DNA of 64,000 bases from Bacteroidales bacterium (lineage in GTDB: Bacteria > Bacteroidota > Bacteroidia > Bacteroidales > UBA1715): positions 199,909 to 263,908 of the forward strand of contig JAFXAU010000003.1 in the NCBI GenBank assembly GCA_017516865.1. The letters run 5' to 3'. Below are positions 19,216 through 28,695 of the stretch, in pieces. The notes under the pieces were generated by a model that saw only the letters and a list, made by a program, of their open reading frames with translations, was not told where the DNA came from and made no database searches. The position numbers and the translations under genes are program-made. Position 1 is the stretch's first letter. Each line of letters opens with the position of its first letter.

Positions 19216-20592
19216 ATGGAAAACACAAAGCCTGAATACATTATATCGACGTTGGAAAAACAAAAAATGTTTTTTGCAACGCAAACGACAAAAAATCTTT
19301 CTTACCGAAAAGAAGCATTAAAAAAATTATTGCGTTCCGTCGAAGAACACGAACAACTACTTGCCCAGGCTTTGTGGGAAGATTTGCACAAATCATACGA
19401 AGAAGCATATCTTACCGAAATTTCGTTGGTGAAGGCCGAAATCAAGAATCACATCCGACACTTGCGGAAATGGACAAAATCTCAATGCAAGTTGTCTCCA
19501 CTGGCATTGTTCCCATCTTCCAGCAAAATAGTGACAGAGCCATTAGGAAATGCATTGATAATGGCACCATGGAATTATCCGTTTCTACTCCTTTTCGGAC
19601 CGCTCATTGGAGCAATTTCGGCAGGATGTTGTGCCATGTTGAAACCGTCGCCGTATGTTCCACATGTCTCAACGGTCATGCAGAAAATGATAGAATCCGT
19701 ATTCCCGTCAGAATACATTGCCGTATGTCAAGGAAATAGAGAAGTCAACACCTGTCTTTTGGAACAAAAATTCGACATTATTTTCTTTACCGGCAGTCCG
19801 GCACTTGGAAAAATCGTCATGACTGCTGCGGCAAAAAATCTTACACCTGTTGTTCTTGAACTTGGCGGGAAAAGTCCTTGCATTGTTCATTCCGATGCCG
19901 ACATTCAAACTGCGGTAAAACGAATTGCATGGGGAAAATGTCTCAATGCGGGTCAGACATGCATTGCACCCGATTATCTGCTTGTGCAGGAAAATATGAA
20001 AGATGCATTTATTGAGGCCTTCAAAAAAGCAATAAATGAGCTATACAAGGACGACATTAAAGAAAACCGGCACTTTGTACGTTTGGTGACAGACAAAGCC
20101 TACAGTCGCGTAAAACAATATTTGTCCGACGGGAACGCAGTCGTTGGCGGACATTTCGACGACAATCAGCGATTTATAGAGCCGACAATTTTGGAAAATG
20201 TTTCCCCAGAAAGTCCTGTGATGCAGGAAGAAATTTTCGGGCCAATTTTGCCGCTTTTAACATACAAAACTCTTGACGAAGCTATTACATTTATAAATAA
20301 AAGACCGAAACCATTGGCATTATATGCTTTTGCAAAAAAATCGACGGCAAAAGCTATTATTCATCAAACCAGTTCGGGCGGTGCATGCATAAACGACACA
20401 ATAATGCACATCGTCAATCACAGTCTGCCATTCGGCGGCGTGGGAAATTCCGGACTTGGAAAATATCATGGAAAATTATCCGTCGATGCATTTTCGAACA
20501 AACGCTCATTAGTCACAACCCCTACTCTGATTGACCTTCCGGTCAGATATATGCCATACAAATTCTTCGCATTAATGAAAAAGATATTGTAA
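19216..20592 (+). CDS. Aldehyde dehydrogenase family protein (class 3 / YwdH-like)
   Basis: A 458-residue protein from the ATG at 19216; the longer TTG frame at 19192 would overlap the SDR gene. Catalytic Cys is in GKCLNAGQTCIAPDY and the general-base Glu in VVLELGGKSP. NAD-binding and fold motifs NYPFLLLFGPLIGAI, FFTGSPALGK and EEIFGPILPL are present. The short length and C-terminal KKIL tail match class 3 fatty-aldehyde dehydrogenases. It forms a likely two-gene unit with the SDR upstream. Confidence 0.9.
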   Translation: MENTKPEYIISTLEKQKMFFATQTTKNLSYRKEALKKLLRSVEEHEQLLAQALWEDLHKSYEEAYLTEISLVKAEIKNHIRHLRKWTKSQCKLSPLALFPSSSKIVTEPLGNALIMAPWNYPFLLLFGPLIGAISAGCCAMLKPSPYVPHVSTVMQKMIESVFPSEYIAVCQGNREVNTCLLEQKFDIIFFTGSPALGKIVMTAAAKNLTPVVLELGGKSPCIVHSDADIQTAVKRIAWGKCLNAGQTCIAPDYLLVQENMKDAFIEAFKKAINELYKDDIKENRHFVRLVTDKAYSRVKQYLSDGNAVVGGHFDDNQRFIEPTILENVSPESPVMQEEIFGPILPLLTYKTLDEAITFINKRPKPLALYAFAKKSTAKAIIHQTSSGGACINDTIMHIVNHSLPFGGVGNSGLGKYHGKLSVDAFSNKRSLVTTPTLIDLPVRYMPYKFFALMKKIL

Positions 20593-20638
20593 AAACACGT
20601 TTTTATCTTTTAAATCTTCAAATTCAAAGATTTTCTCT

Positions 20639-20646
20639 TAATTTTG
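20639..20646 (+). promoter_or_regulatory. Bacteroidota -7 box ahead of secA
   Basis: TAATTTTG followed by C matches TAnnTTTG and lies 33 bases before the secA start. No strong -33 TTTG is present. Confidence 0.4.
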
Positions 20647-20679
20647 CAATCCAAATTATAGATTACAATAAAACGAGAC

Positions 20680-23600
20680 ATGAGTTTGATTAACAACATA
20701 ATTCGCGCGATATTCGGAGGCACAAAGTCCGAAAAAGATATTAAAGAAATTCTTCCGTTGGTTGCCCAAATCAACGAAATTGAACAGAAACTCAATGCCG
20801 GCACGACCGACGAACTTCGTGCAGCGACAAAAAAATTGCAACAGAAAATTGCCGATGCAATAAAACCTCAGGAAGAAAAAATTGCGGAATTGCAGGCTAA
20901 GTTGGAGGAAGAAGACATCACATCTGTCGACGAACGAGAATCAATGTACGACACAATTGACGCTCTCAAAAAAGAAACCGACGAAATTGTTGCAAAAACG
21001 TTGGACGAAATTCTCCCCGAAGCATTTGCCATTGTTAAAAATACGGCTCGAAGATTTGCCGAAAATAAAACTGTTGAAGCAACGGCAACGGATTACGACA
21101 AAGATTTGTCTATTGTTTGTCCACACATTACAATCGAAGGCGACAAGGCTATATGGAGCAACACATGGATGGCTGGTGGCAACCCTGTAACATGGGATAT
21201 GATTCACTACGACGTGCAACTTATCGGAGGTACGATTCTTCACCAAGGTAAAATTGCCGAAATGGCGACTGGTGAAGGTAAGACATTGGTCGCTACATTG
21301 CCAGTATTCCTCAACGCACTTTCGGGACGTGGTGTTCACGTCGTAACCGTTAACGATTACCTTGCAAAACGAGACTCCGAATGGATGGGACCGATTTACC
21401 AATTCCACGGATTGAAAGTTGACTGCATCGACAAGCACGAACCTAACACAGAAGCACGTCGTCGTGCATATCAAGCTGATATTACATACGGAACAAACAA
21501 CGAATTCGGTTTTGACTACCTTCGTGACAATATGGCTATCCGCCCTGATGAACTTGTTCAACGAGAACATAACTATGCTATTGTCGACGAGGTTGACTCC
21601 GTGCTTATTGACGACGCAAGAACTCCGTTGATTATTTCGGGACCTGTTGCTAAGAAAAGTAACGGCGACGAACTTTTCAACGAATACAGACCTCGTGTCG
21701 AAAAACTGTACAATGCACAGCGGGCATTGTTCAACAAGACTTTCGCCGAAGCAAAAGCATTAATCGGTTCTCCAGAAAAAGAAAAAGCCGAAGAAGGTGC
21801 AAAACTTCTTCTTCGTTCGTACAAGGCTCTTCCTAAAACCAATGCGCTCATCAAGTTCCTCAGCGAACAAGGAATGAAGACATTGTTGACGAAGACCGAA
21901 AATACCTACATGGCAGAAAACAACAAATACATGCCAATCATTACAGATGAACTGTATTTTGTTATAGATGAGAAAAATAACATCATCGAACTGACAGAAA
22001 AAGGTATAGACTTCTTATCGTCGGACTTGGAAGACAAAAACTTCTTCGTTCTCCCTGACATCGGCGATAAAATTGCGGAAATAGAAAAATCAGATAAAAC
22101 GCCTGAGGAAAAAATTGCAGCAAAAGACGAACTTGTCCAAGATTATGCAATTAAATCAGAGCGTGTACACACGATAAACCAACTTTTAAAGGCATACGCT
22201 CTCTTTACCATCGACCAAGAATATGTCGTAATGGACAATCAGGTTAAGATTGTTGACGAACAAACTGGTCGTATTATGGAAGGAAGACGCTATTCTGACG
22301 GACTTCATCAGGCAATCGAGGCTAAGGAACGCGTAAAAGTCGAAGCAGCAACACAAACTCATGCCACAATCACATTGCAGAATTACTTCCGTATGTACAA
22401 AAAACTTTCTGGTATGACAGGTACGGCAGAAACGGAAGCTAAGGAATTCTGGGATATTTACAAAATGGAAGTTGTCGTCGCCCCGACAAATAAACCAATT
22501 GCACGCCACGATTACGAGGATTTGATTTACAAAACCCGTCGAGAAAAATATAATGCAGTAATCGACCACATTGAAGAACTCATAAAAGAAGGCCGCCCGG
22601 TATTGGTCGGAACGACATCGGTGGAAATTTCGGAATTGTTGTCACGTATGCTTACGCGCCGAAAACTGCCACATACGGTCTTGAATGCGAAATTACACCA
22701 AAAGGAAGCCGAAATTGTCGCTTTGGCTGGTCAACCCGGACATATAACTATTGCGACAAACATGGCTGGTCGTGGTACCGATATTAAACTATCTCCAGAA
22801 GTGAAAGAAGCTGGCGGTCTAGCCATTATCGGTACGGAACGTCACGATTCCCGCCGTGTCGACAGACAGTTGCGCGGTCGTGCCGGTCGTCAAGGCGACC
22901 CAGGAAGTTCGCAATTCTTCGTTTCGCTCGAAGACGATTTGATGCGTAAATTCGGTTCGGAACGAATTGCCAGCATTATGGACAGAATGGGCTTGGAAGA
23001 AGGCGAAGTCATTCAACATTCAATGATTTCGAAATCAATTGAACGTGCACAAAAGAAAGTTGAAGAAAATTTCTTCGGAATACGTAAACGTTTGTTGGAA
23101 TACGACGATGTAATGAACTCTCAACGTGAAGTTATTTACACCAAACGTCGTCATGCTCTGTTTGGAGACAGAATCGGGATTGACTTTGCAAATATGATGT
23201 ACGATGTATGCGTGAGCATTGTTTCAAATGCATACGGAAACATGGAATTTGCTGAATTCAAATATGAACTGCTCCGTCTTCTGTCACTCGAATGCCCTAT
23301 TGACGAACAAGAATACTTACGTCTAAATCAAGAGGAAATTACCGAAAAGATTTACAACGCATTGTTAGACATTTACAACAACCGCGTTCAAACAATTGCT
23401 AAACAAGCAAATCCGATTATTCAGAAGGTGTTCACGGAACAAAGTGCAACGTATAAAAACATTATTGTTCCTATTTCCGACGGTCGTCGCATTTTCAGCG
23501 TAAATACAAATCTCGAAAAAGCGGCAAAAACCGAAGGACGTGAACTTATCCGTTCTTTCTTGAAAACTATCATTTTGGTCAGCATTGACGAGGCTTGGAA

Positions 23601-24006
23601 AGAACACCTCCGCGAACTTGACGATTTGAAACAATCGGTACAAAATGCGTCGTACGAGCATAAAGACCCATTGTTGATTTATAAATTCGAATCGTTTGAA
23701 TTGTTCCAAAGCATGTTGGAAAAAGTCAACAAAGAAGTGGTTGCGTGCGTGTTGAAAGCACATATTCCTATGCAAGCTGAGGCTCAAGAAGCGACAGAAA
23801 GACGTCGGTCATCAATGGCAAATATGCAGACTCGGAAAGACGACGTACAGCAGAATCCAAACAATATGCAGGACACTCGCCAACCGCAAAAACAAATGCC
23901 TATTCACAACGAACTAAAAATCGGCAGAAACGATCCCTGTCCTTGCGGAAGTGGTAAGAAATACAAAAACTGTCACGGAAGAGCAGGCGCGGAAGAATTG
24001 GCATAA
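20680..24006 (+). CDS. secA: Preprotein translocase ATPase SecA
   Basis: An 1108-residue SecA, longer than the E. coli protein (about 900) because of an insertion typical of Bacteroidota in the N-terminal part of the motor. Walker A is MATGEGKTL, Walker [16 protein letters not shown], and helicase motifs [13 protein letters not shown] and [12 protein letters not shown] are intact. The C-terminus has the zinc-binding SecB/phospholipid motif [14 protein letters not shown]. SecA drives Sec export, including the first step for T9SS cargo. It is monocistronic here, ending at a strong hairpin. Confidence 0.97.
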   Translation: MSLINNIIRAIFGGTKSEKDIKEILPLVAQINEIEQKLNAGTTDELRAATKKLQQKIADAIKPQEEKIAELQAKLEEEDITSVDERESMYDTIDALKKETDEIVAKTLDEILPEAFAIVKNTARRFAENKTVEATATDYDKDLSIVCPHITIEGDKAIWSNTWMAGGNPVTWDMIHYDVQLIGGTILHQGKIAEMATGEGKTLVATLPVFLNALSGRGVHVVTVNDYLAKRDSEWMGPIYQFHGLKVDCIDKHEPNTEARRRAYQADITYGTNNEFGFDYLRDNMAIRPDELVQREHNYAIVDEVDSVLIDDARTPLIISGPVAKKSNGDELFNEYRPRVEKLYNAQRALFNKTFAEAKALIGSPEKEKAEEGAKLLLRSYKALPKTNALIKFLSEQGMKTLLTKTENTYMAENNKYMPIITDELYFVIDEKNNIIELTEKGIDFLSSDLEDKNFFVLPDIGDKIAEIEKSDKTPEEKIAAKDELVQDYAIKSERVHTINQLLKAYALFTIDQEYVVMDNQVKIVDEQTGRIMEGRRYSDGLHQAIEAKERVKVEAATQTHATITLQNYFRMYKKLSGMTGTAETEAKEFWDIYKMEVVVAPTNKPIARHDYEDLIYKTRREKYNAVIDHIEELIKEGRPVLVGTTSVEISELLSRMLTRRKLPHTVLNAKLHQKEAEIVALAGQPGHITIATNMAGRGTDIKLSPEVKEAGGLAIIGTERHDSRRVDRQLRGRAGRQGDPGSSQFFVSLEDDLMRKFGSERIASIMDRMGLEEGEVIQHSMISKSIERAQKKVEENFFGIRKRLLEYDDVMNSQREVIYTKRRHALFGDRIGIDFANMMYDVCVSIVSNAYGNMEFAEFKYELLRLLSLECPIDEQEYLRLNQEEITEKIYNALLDIYNNRVQTIAKQANPIIQKVFTEQSATYKNIIVPISDGRRIFSVNTNLEKAAKTEGRELIRSFLKTIILVSIDEAWKEHLRELDDLKQSVQNASYEHKDPLLIYKFESFELFQSMLEKVNKEVVACVLKAHIPMQAEAQEATERRRSSMANMQTRKDDVQQNPNNMQDTRQPQKQMPIHNELKIGRNDPCPCGSGKKYKNCHGRAGAEELA

Positions 24007-24029
24007 CAACCATTCAATGCTCAATGCGT

Positions 24030-24064
24030 AAATAGTTCGTACATGTTGTACGAACTATTTTTTA
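24030..24064. terminator. Strong bidirectional terminator between secA and DUF1573 gene
   Basis: A perfect 14-bp stem (AAATAGTTCGTACA with its complement) and a TGT loop are followed by T-rich sequence. It lies between two convergent genes and has A/T tracts on both sides, so it probably serves both. Confidence 0.85.
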
Positions 24065-25147
24065 TTCAGAAACGACAACTCCTTCAATATACACTTTTGT
24101 TTCGGTATTGACAGGGTCGTTGGAGATTATGGTGATTATTTGTCGTACATTTCCATGTTTGTTACGGGTATTCAATGTTACATCAACGTCTCCCTCCTCT
24201 CCTTTTACATACGACATTTTTTCCATTGAACCAGCCGTACAGCCACACGAGGTTTTGATTTTTCGGATTTCCAAGGTTGATTTTCCTTCATTCGTAAAAT
24301 GGAATTTGCAAGCAACAGGTGCGCCTTGTTTCACCGTATCGAAATTAAACGTTTCCGTTTGGAATTTTATTTTCGGTGCATTTTTCAACTGTTTTTTCGT
24401 CAAATTTGAAAAATCCTCTGTCACGTTACCTGAAAGAGAAATTCTCTTTTTGTAACTCATTTTCTTTCCTTGAAATTCGAAATAAAGTTTTTCATAGAAT
24501 TGTCCCCATTCTTTTCTCTGTCCTGAGTTGTACGACACAACCACCAACGCAGTAGAATTCGGCTGTATTGTTTCAGGATACATACGAACAGTCAGATAAT
24601 TCGGAACATTCGGAAATAATATTGTGATAGCCGTATCTTGCGGATTATACATAACTATAGTATCGGAAACCGTTGCTGGATAGTTGATATTTCCGTATGA
24701 GATACCCGATGTCGACAAACGCACCAAGTCGAATACTTGTGGATATAATTGTTCTACTATAGGATCAATATTCTTCACAGTACCTACCAATGTCAACGTG
24801 ATTTTTCCCAACATTTTATCGGTAGTATATACGTCGATGTATTCTTTGAACATGGATTTCAAATTTTTAGGATCCAATGACACACTGATTGACGCACGAA
24901 GTCCAGCCTCCAACGTATCACGAGTTATATTACAAACAATATCAGGTGACGACGGGACTATTTTCTTAATGATAATTGGAGCATCGCCACGGTTCGTACA
25001 CATGAATACTGCCTGGGTATTCACCGAATTATCCTTTATAATACCATAATCATACGTTACTTTGTCAAATGAAAGATATTGTGCAAACGTCTGTACCGAA
25101 ACAAATAAAGTACTGAAAACCAATGCTATCAAATGTATTTTCTTCAT
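24062..25147 (-). CDS. DUF1573 domain-containing exported protein
   Basis: A 361-residue protein with a signal peptide (about 1-22, ending VQTFAQ). It contains two Ig-like DUF1573 modules: FDKVTYDYGIIKDNS... FMCTNRGDAPIIIKK near the start and FNFDTVKQGAPVACKFHFTN... KIKTSCGCTAG near the end. The second keeps the hallmark TSCGCT motif, while the first has lost it. These proteins are common in Bacteroidota envelopes and their function is unknown. It is transcribed toward secA and shares its terminator. Confidence 0.82.
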   Translation of the reverse strand: MKKIHLIALVFSTLFVSVQTFAQYLSFDKVTYDYGIIKDNSVNTQAVFMCTNRGDAPIIIKKIVPSSPDIVCNITRDTLEAGLRASISVSLDPKNLKSMFKEYIDVYTTDKMLGKITLTLVGTVKNIDPIVEQLYPQVFDLVRLSTSGISYGNINYPATVSDTIVMYNPQDTAITILFPNVPNYLTVRMYPETIQPNSTALVVVSYNSGQRKEWGQFYEKLYFEFQGKKMSYKKRISLSGNVTEDFSNLTKKQLKNAPKIKFQTETFNFDTVKQGAPVACKFHFTNEGKSTLEIRKIKTSCGCTAGSMEKMSYVKGEEGDVDVTLNTRNKHGNVRQIITIISNDPVNTETKVYIEGVVVSE

Positions 25148-25167
25148 AATTCTAAAATTTAGTCTTA

Positions 25168-25175
25168 CAAATGTA
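25168..25175 (-). promoter_or_regulatory. Bacteroidota -7 box ahead of the DUF1573 gene
   Basis: On the minus strand TACATTTG matches TAnnTTTG about 20 bases before the start codon. A TTTG lies upstream at 25201-25204, but the 25-base gap is longer than the usual 19-21. Confidence 0.4.
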
Positions 25176-25219
25176 TTAGTTTATTTCGTTCGTTGAACGC
25201 CAAAAACGATATTTTTATT

Positions 25220-26365
25220 TTAATCCAAATACCATGCCTTGATTCGTCGCAAAATTGCCGTCCGACGACCGAAAAACGCAAGAACGTCCAACAACCAGCG
25301 ATGTTTCATGAATTGTTTTTGCAATAAATGACGAATATGCATTTCTTTTTTGATTCTCTTTTGCAGATTTTCGACATACTTTTCTGTCATCTGCTTAGAA
25401 CAATCATTCTTCTGCAAACATTGTACAGCTTGCAAAGCAGCAAATCTTCCACTCAACATTGCATTTCCAATTCCTCCACCCGAAATTGGATCAATAAGAT
25501 TTGCCGCATCTCCACAAATAAAGAAATTATCGCCGCAACATTCGTAACTTTCCGAGCAGTACGGTACCAAACCACCTTGTATCGGTGTCAATCGTTCCGC
25601 ATCACGAAATCTCTCCGAAAGTTCTTTGTCTGTCGAAAGCCATTCTTCAAAAACAGAACGGACATTTTTTTCAGCATCACTGTCTTGTTCAACTTGCCAG
25701 CCGAAACCCACATTGGCGGAACCGTCAGCCAAAGGGAACACCCATAGATAACCCGGGAAAAATTCTTTCTTGTAATATAATTCAATTGTATCGGGCTGAA
25801 GATCTTTCACACCATTATAATAAGCACGGACGGCAACGCCAAGTTTTGACTTTTCAACATGCTCCCCCGTCAATATACGAGAAATTCGCGACAGAGCACC
25901 GTTACAAACTATAACAATCCTTGCCCGAAACATCGTTTCACCAGAAAACAAAACTATTTCGTCGTTTCGATTGTCAACATTTTGTATCTCCGTATTTTGA
26001 AAAATTGTGACATTCCGACAATCACGTTGAACCAATGAGAACAAGAAATTATCAAAATTTTCGCGCTTACACGTATAGCCAAAATTCTTAAAATCAATTC
26101 TATAGCGACGATTCTTGTAAATCAAATCGGTATGTTGAATGCTCTCTGGATTATACGCCGAAAAAAATTCGTCAACATATCGTGGATTTATATCTCGGAG
26201 CGTATTGATACTTCTGTCACAAAGTCCATCTCCACAAATTTTCACACGCGGAAAAGATTTTCGTTCAAAAAGAGCGACAGAACATCCCGATTCTCGTAAC
26301 GAGAGAGCCGCAGAACATCCTGCAGGACCTGCACCAACGATTGCTATGTCAAACATTGTTTCCAT
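25220..26365 (-). CDS. FAD-dependent oxidoreductase, geranylgeranyl reductase family
   Basis: A 381-residue flavoprotein from the ATG at 26365; a TTG at 26374 and an ATG at 26356 are alternatives. It has the N-terminal dinucleotide motif IAIVGAGPAGCSAALSL, ARIVIVCNGALSRISR, and the second FAD motif ICGDAANLIDPISGGGIGNAM, typical of the geranylgeranyl reductase / halogenase-like group that reduces isoprenoid chains or modifies lipids. The C-terminal tail is basic (FFGRRTAILRRIKAWYLD). Substrate unknown. A minus-strand TATCTTTG at 26372-26379 may be its -7 box, which would favour the ATG at 26356 or a very short leader. Confidence 0.83.
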   Translation of the reverse strand: METMFDIAIVGAGPAGCSAALSLRESGCSVALFERKSFPRVKICGDGLCDRSINTLRDINPRYVDEFFSAYNPESIQHTDLIYKNRRYRIDFKNFGYTCKRENFDNFLFSLVQRDCRNVTIFQNTEIQNVDNRNDEIVLFSGETMFRARIVIVCNGALSRISRILTGEHVEKSKLGVAVRAYYNGVKDLQPDTIELYYKKEFFPGYLWVFPLADGSANVGFGWQVEQDSDAEKNVRSVFEEWLSTDKELSERFRDAERLTPIQGGLVPYCSESYECCGDNFFICGDAANLIDPISGGGIGNAMLSGRFAALQAVQCLQKNDCSKQMTEKYVENLQKRIKKEMHIRHLLQKQFMKHRWLLDVLAFFGRRTAILRRIKAWYLD

Positions 26366-26492
26366 CTGCGACAAAGATACGGTTTAATTTTTAGTTATGA
26401 ATTACGACTTATGTTTTATTAATTGTGCATTATGAATTATGCATTGTGCATTGTTTTTTATTAATTTTACACCGTCATTTTACGGAAACGAC

Positions 26493-27719
26493 ATGGTTTT
26501 AAATTACATCTGGATAACATTTTTTCTTGCGGGTTTTATTGTTGCCCTATACCGCCTTTTATTTATGGGCGATACGGAAATTTTCTCTCAGGTTATGCAA
26601 GGAATCTTTTCGGATGCAAAAAATGGTTTTGAAATTTCAATCGGACTAACTGGCGTACTTGCACTATGGTTAGGTTTCATGAAAATTGGAGAAAAAGGAG
26701 GCATAATCACCGTTTTGGCAAAACTAATCGCTCCGTTTTTCCGAAAAATTTTCCCTGAAATTCCCAAAGATCATCCTGTCTATGGTACAATTATGCTTAA
26801 CATTGCAGCCAACATGCTCGGGCTTGACAACGCAGCAACCCCGATGGGACTTAAAGCCATGGACGAGATGCAAAAATTCAACAAACAAAAAGATACAGCA
26901 TCCAACGCCCAAATCATGTTTTTGGTTCTGAATACATCCGGTCTGACACTTATTCCAACGACCATCATGGTTTATCGAGCGCAAGCAGGCGCCGCCGACC
27001 CGACGGACATATTTTTACCTATACTTTTCGCCACATTTTTCTCCACTATCATTGGATTTCTTGCCGTGGCAATTGTACAAAAAATCAACATTTTCAATAA
27101 AACCATACTATTATATTTAGGTAGCATTACTGCCCTACTCGTTGGATTGTTATTTTATCTAAAATCCCTACCGGGTGACGAATTAGGCACCATTTCGAGC
27201 GTTTTGAGCAATCTAATTTTATTCAGCATAATAATTTCCTTTATTGTAGCTGGAATCATCAAGCGAGTAAATGTGTTCGACGCATTCATCGAAGGTGCGA
27301 AAGACGGATTCAACGTTGCGATAAAAATTATTCCGAACCTTATTGCCATATTGGTCGGCATTGGAATTTTTAGGACTGTGGGCGGATTAGACCTTATTTG
27401 TGACGGATTGGCATGGTGTTTTCAAGCAATTGGCGTTGACACAAAATTCGTTCCTGCCTTACCGACCGCATTGATGAAACCATTGAGCGGTTCTGGTGCA
27501 CGTGGAATGATGATTGACGCAATGAACACATTTGGCGCAGATTCATTTGCAGGAAAACTCGCATGTATTTTCCAAGGCTCAACCGATACGACATTCTATA
27601 TAATTGCCGTTTATTTCGGTTCTGTTGGCATACGCAAGACAAGACACGCAATTTCCTGCGGTCTTATTGCCGATTTTGCAGGAATTGTTGCCGCAATTCT
27701 CATCGCATATCTACTGTAA
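26493..27719 (+). CDS. SpmA/SpmB-like nucleoside recognition domain membrane protein
   Basis: A 408-residue protein from the ATG at 26493; the longer frame to 26439 runs through an AT-rich leader. It has about ten membrane segments and two Gate (nucleoside recognition) domains, so it is a fusion of SpmA-like and SpmB-like halves. Conserved words are LTGVLALWLGFMKIGEKGG, NMLGLDNAATPMGLKAM and ALMKPLSGSGARGMM. Although named after Bacillus spore maturation, this fused form is common in non-sporulating Bacteroidota and is presumed to be a transporter. The upstream 100 bases are low-complexity (repeated GCATT/ATGAATTA words). Confidence 0.85.
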   Translation: MVLNYIWITFFLAGFIVALYRLLFMGDTEIFSQVMQGIFSDAKNGFEISIGLTGVLALWLGFMKIGEKGGIITVLAKLIAPFFRKIFPEIPKDHPVYGTIMLNIAANMLGLDNAATPMGLKAMDEMQKFNKQKDTASNAQIMFLVLNTSGLTLIPTTIMVYRAQAGAADPTDIFLPILFATFFSTIIGFLAVAIVQKINIFNKTILLYLGSITALLVGLLFYLKSLPGDELGTISSVLSNLILFSIIISFIVAGIIKRVNVFDAFIEGAKDGFNVAIKIIPNLIAILVGIGIFRTVGGLDLICDGLAWCFQAIGVDTKFVPALPTALMKPLSGSGARGMMIDAMNTFGADSFAGKLACIFQGSTDTTFYIIAVYFGSVGIRKTRHAISCGLIADFAGIVAAILIAYLL

Positions 27720-27882
27720 TATCAATTTTGGGGAACGAAAAAAGTATTTTGGAGAGCGAAACACATCAAATTCACCCCTAAAAAGCGAAAATTGCGTCTT
27801 TTTTGCAAAATTTTTGAATTTACTGATTTGACTTTTAACAAAAAGTATTACTTTTATCGTGGTAAATTTTAATAAGCGAAGA

Positions 27883-28584
27883 ATGAACAAACCTAAAGCG
27901 ACGACAAAGAGTAGGAGCTACGAATTAAAGAAGCTAAAGGCAGAATCTGTAGCCGAAGAGAACAAGAGATTCCTATTATCCCAAAAGACGCGTAGTCACG
28001 GATCAAGTAAAGCTGAACCGGGCATTAAGGGATTGAAAACAACCAAAAGTGAAGTTTTCATTTATCTTGTTGGTAAAGAAGACGACGTAAAAGCATTACA
28101 AGAACAGTTTACAGCTTCTATCAAAAGCTATAGAAAGACCAAAACTTTTACGTCCGCATCTGAGGTACAAGCATATTTGGAGCAATCAAAATACCCTGCA
28201 AACTCCATCATTATACTTATCTATACGACTCCTGAAGTTGAAGATGAATTTGAGTTAAGTAGAGATTTTGACATCATTTCTCAAATTAAAAAGAATGACC
28301 CAAGTTTGGATACAATGATATTGACAGCAGGTGCAAAATCATCGGCATTTGACTTTACAATAGCTAAAGGTTCCGACGCACTTGGAAAAATCGTGACGAA
28401 CATTACATGGGCCATCCGTGAACAGGAACGTATCCGTAAGCAGGTGGAAGCAAAACAGTTCATCAAAATGGCGATTATCGTGTTCTTCTCATTCTTCTTC
28501 ATTTTGTTTGCAATCGATCTTATAAGCGGTATAATGAGTCCGACAAAACAAGGCTTACTCGGAATTGTGCCGATTCCACAATAA
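27883..28584 (+). CDS. Receiver-like domain protein with C-terminal membrane helix (unknown function)
   Basis: A 233-residue protein from the ATG at 27883 (a GTG at 27859 is possible). It has a basic N-terminal tail (about 1-60), a segment resembling a CheY-like fold (VFIYLVGKEDD as strand 1, then SIIILIYTTP where the phospho-Asp strand would be, then TMILTAGAKSS), and one transmembrane helix near residues 200-222 (IKMAIIVFFSFFFILFAI). Tyrosine stands where the phospho-accepting aspartate is expected, so if it is a receiver it is degenerate. I do not recognise a named family. A terminator hairpin follows. Confidence 0.65.
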   Translation: MNKPKATTKSRSYELKKLKAESVAEENKRFLLSQKTRSHGSSKAEPGIKGLKTTKSEVFIYLVGKEDDVKALQEQFTASIKSYRKTKTFTSASEVQAYLEQSKYPANSIIILIYTTPEVEDEFELSRDFDIISQIKKNDPSLDTMILTAGAKSSAFDFTIAKGSDALGKIVTNITWAIREQERIRKQVEAKQFIKMAIIVFFSFFFILFAIDLISGIMSPTKQGLLGIVPIPQ

Positions 28585-28649
28585 TTGTCAGTTAGAACAG
28601 ACAAAATATGACAAACTGTCAATAATTTTCTATTGGCACATAAATTGAC

Positions 28650-28684
28650 AAAGGTTACGCAAAAATTTTGTGTAACCTTTTTTA
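28650..28684 (+). terminator. Rho-independent terminator before htpG
   Basis: AAAGGTTAC pairs with GTAACCTTT around an A/T loop (with GCAAAA/ATTTTGT extending the stem) and is followed by T6. It closes the preceding gene and lies 12 bases before the htpG start, so htpG transcription must begin close to or inside it, or read through. Confidence 0.75.
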
Positions 28685-28695
28685 ATTATAATAGT

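Noticed and set aside
26375-26492. Repeated GCATT/ATGAATTA words as a mobile element end
   Set aside because: They are short AT-rich direct repeats with no inverted ends or duplicated target; treated as low-complexity leader sequence.
28585-28695. CIRCE or other heat-shock operator before htpG
   Set aside because: Only a terminator hairpin (28650-28684) was found; no TTAGCACTC-type repeat is present.
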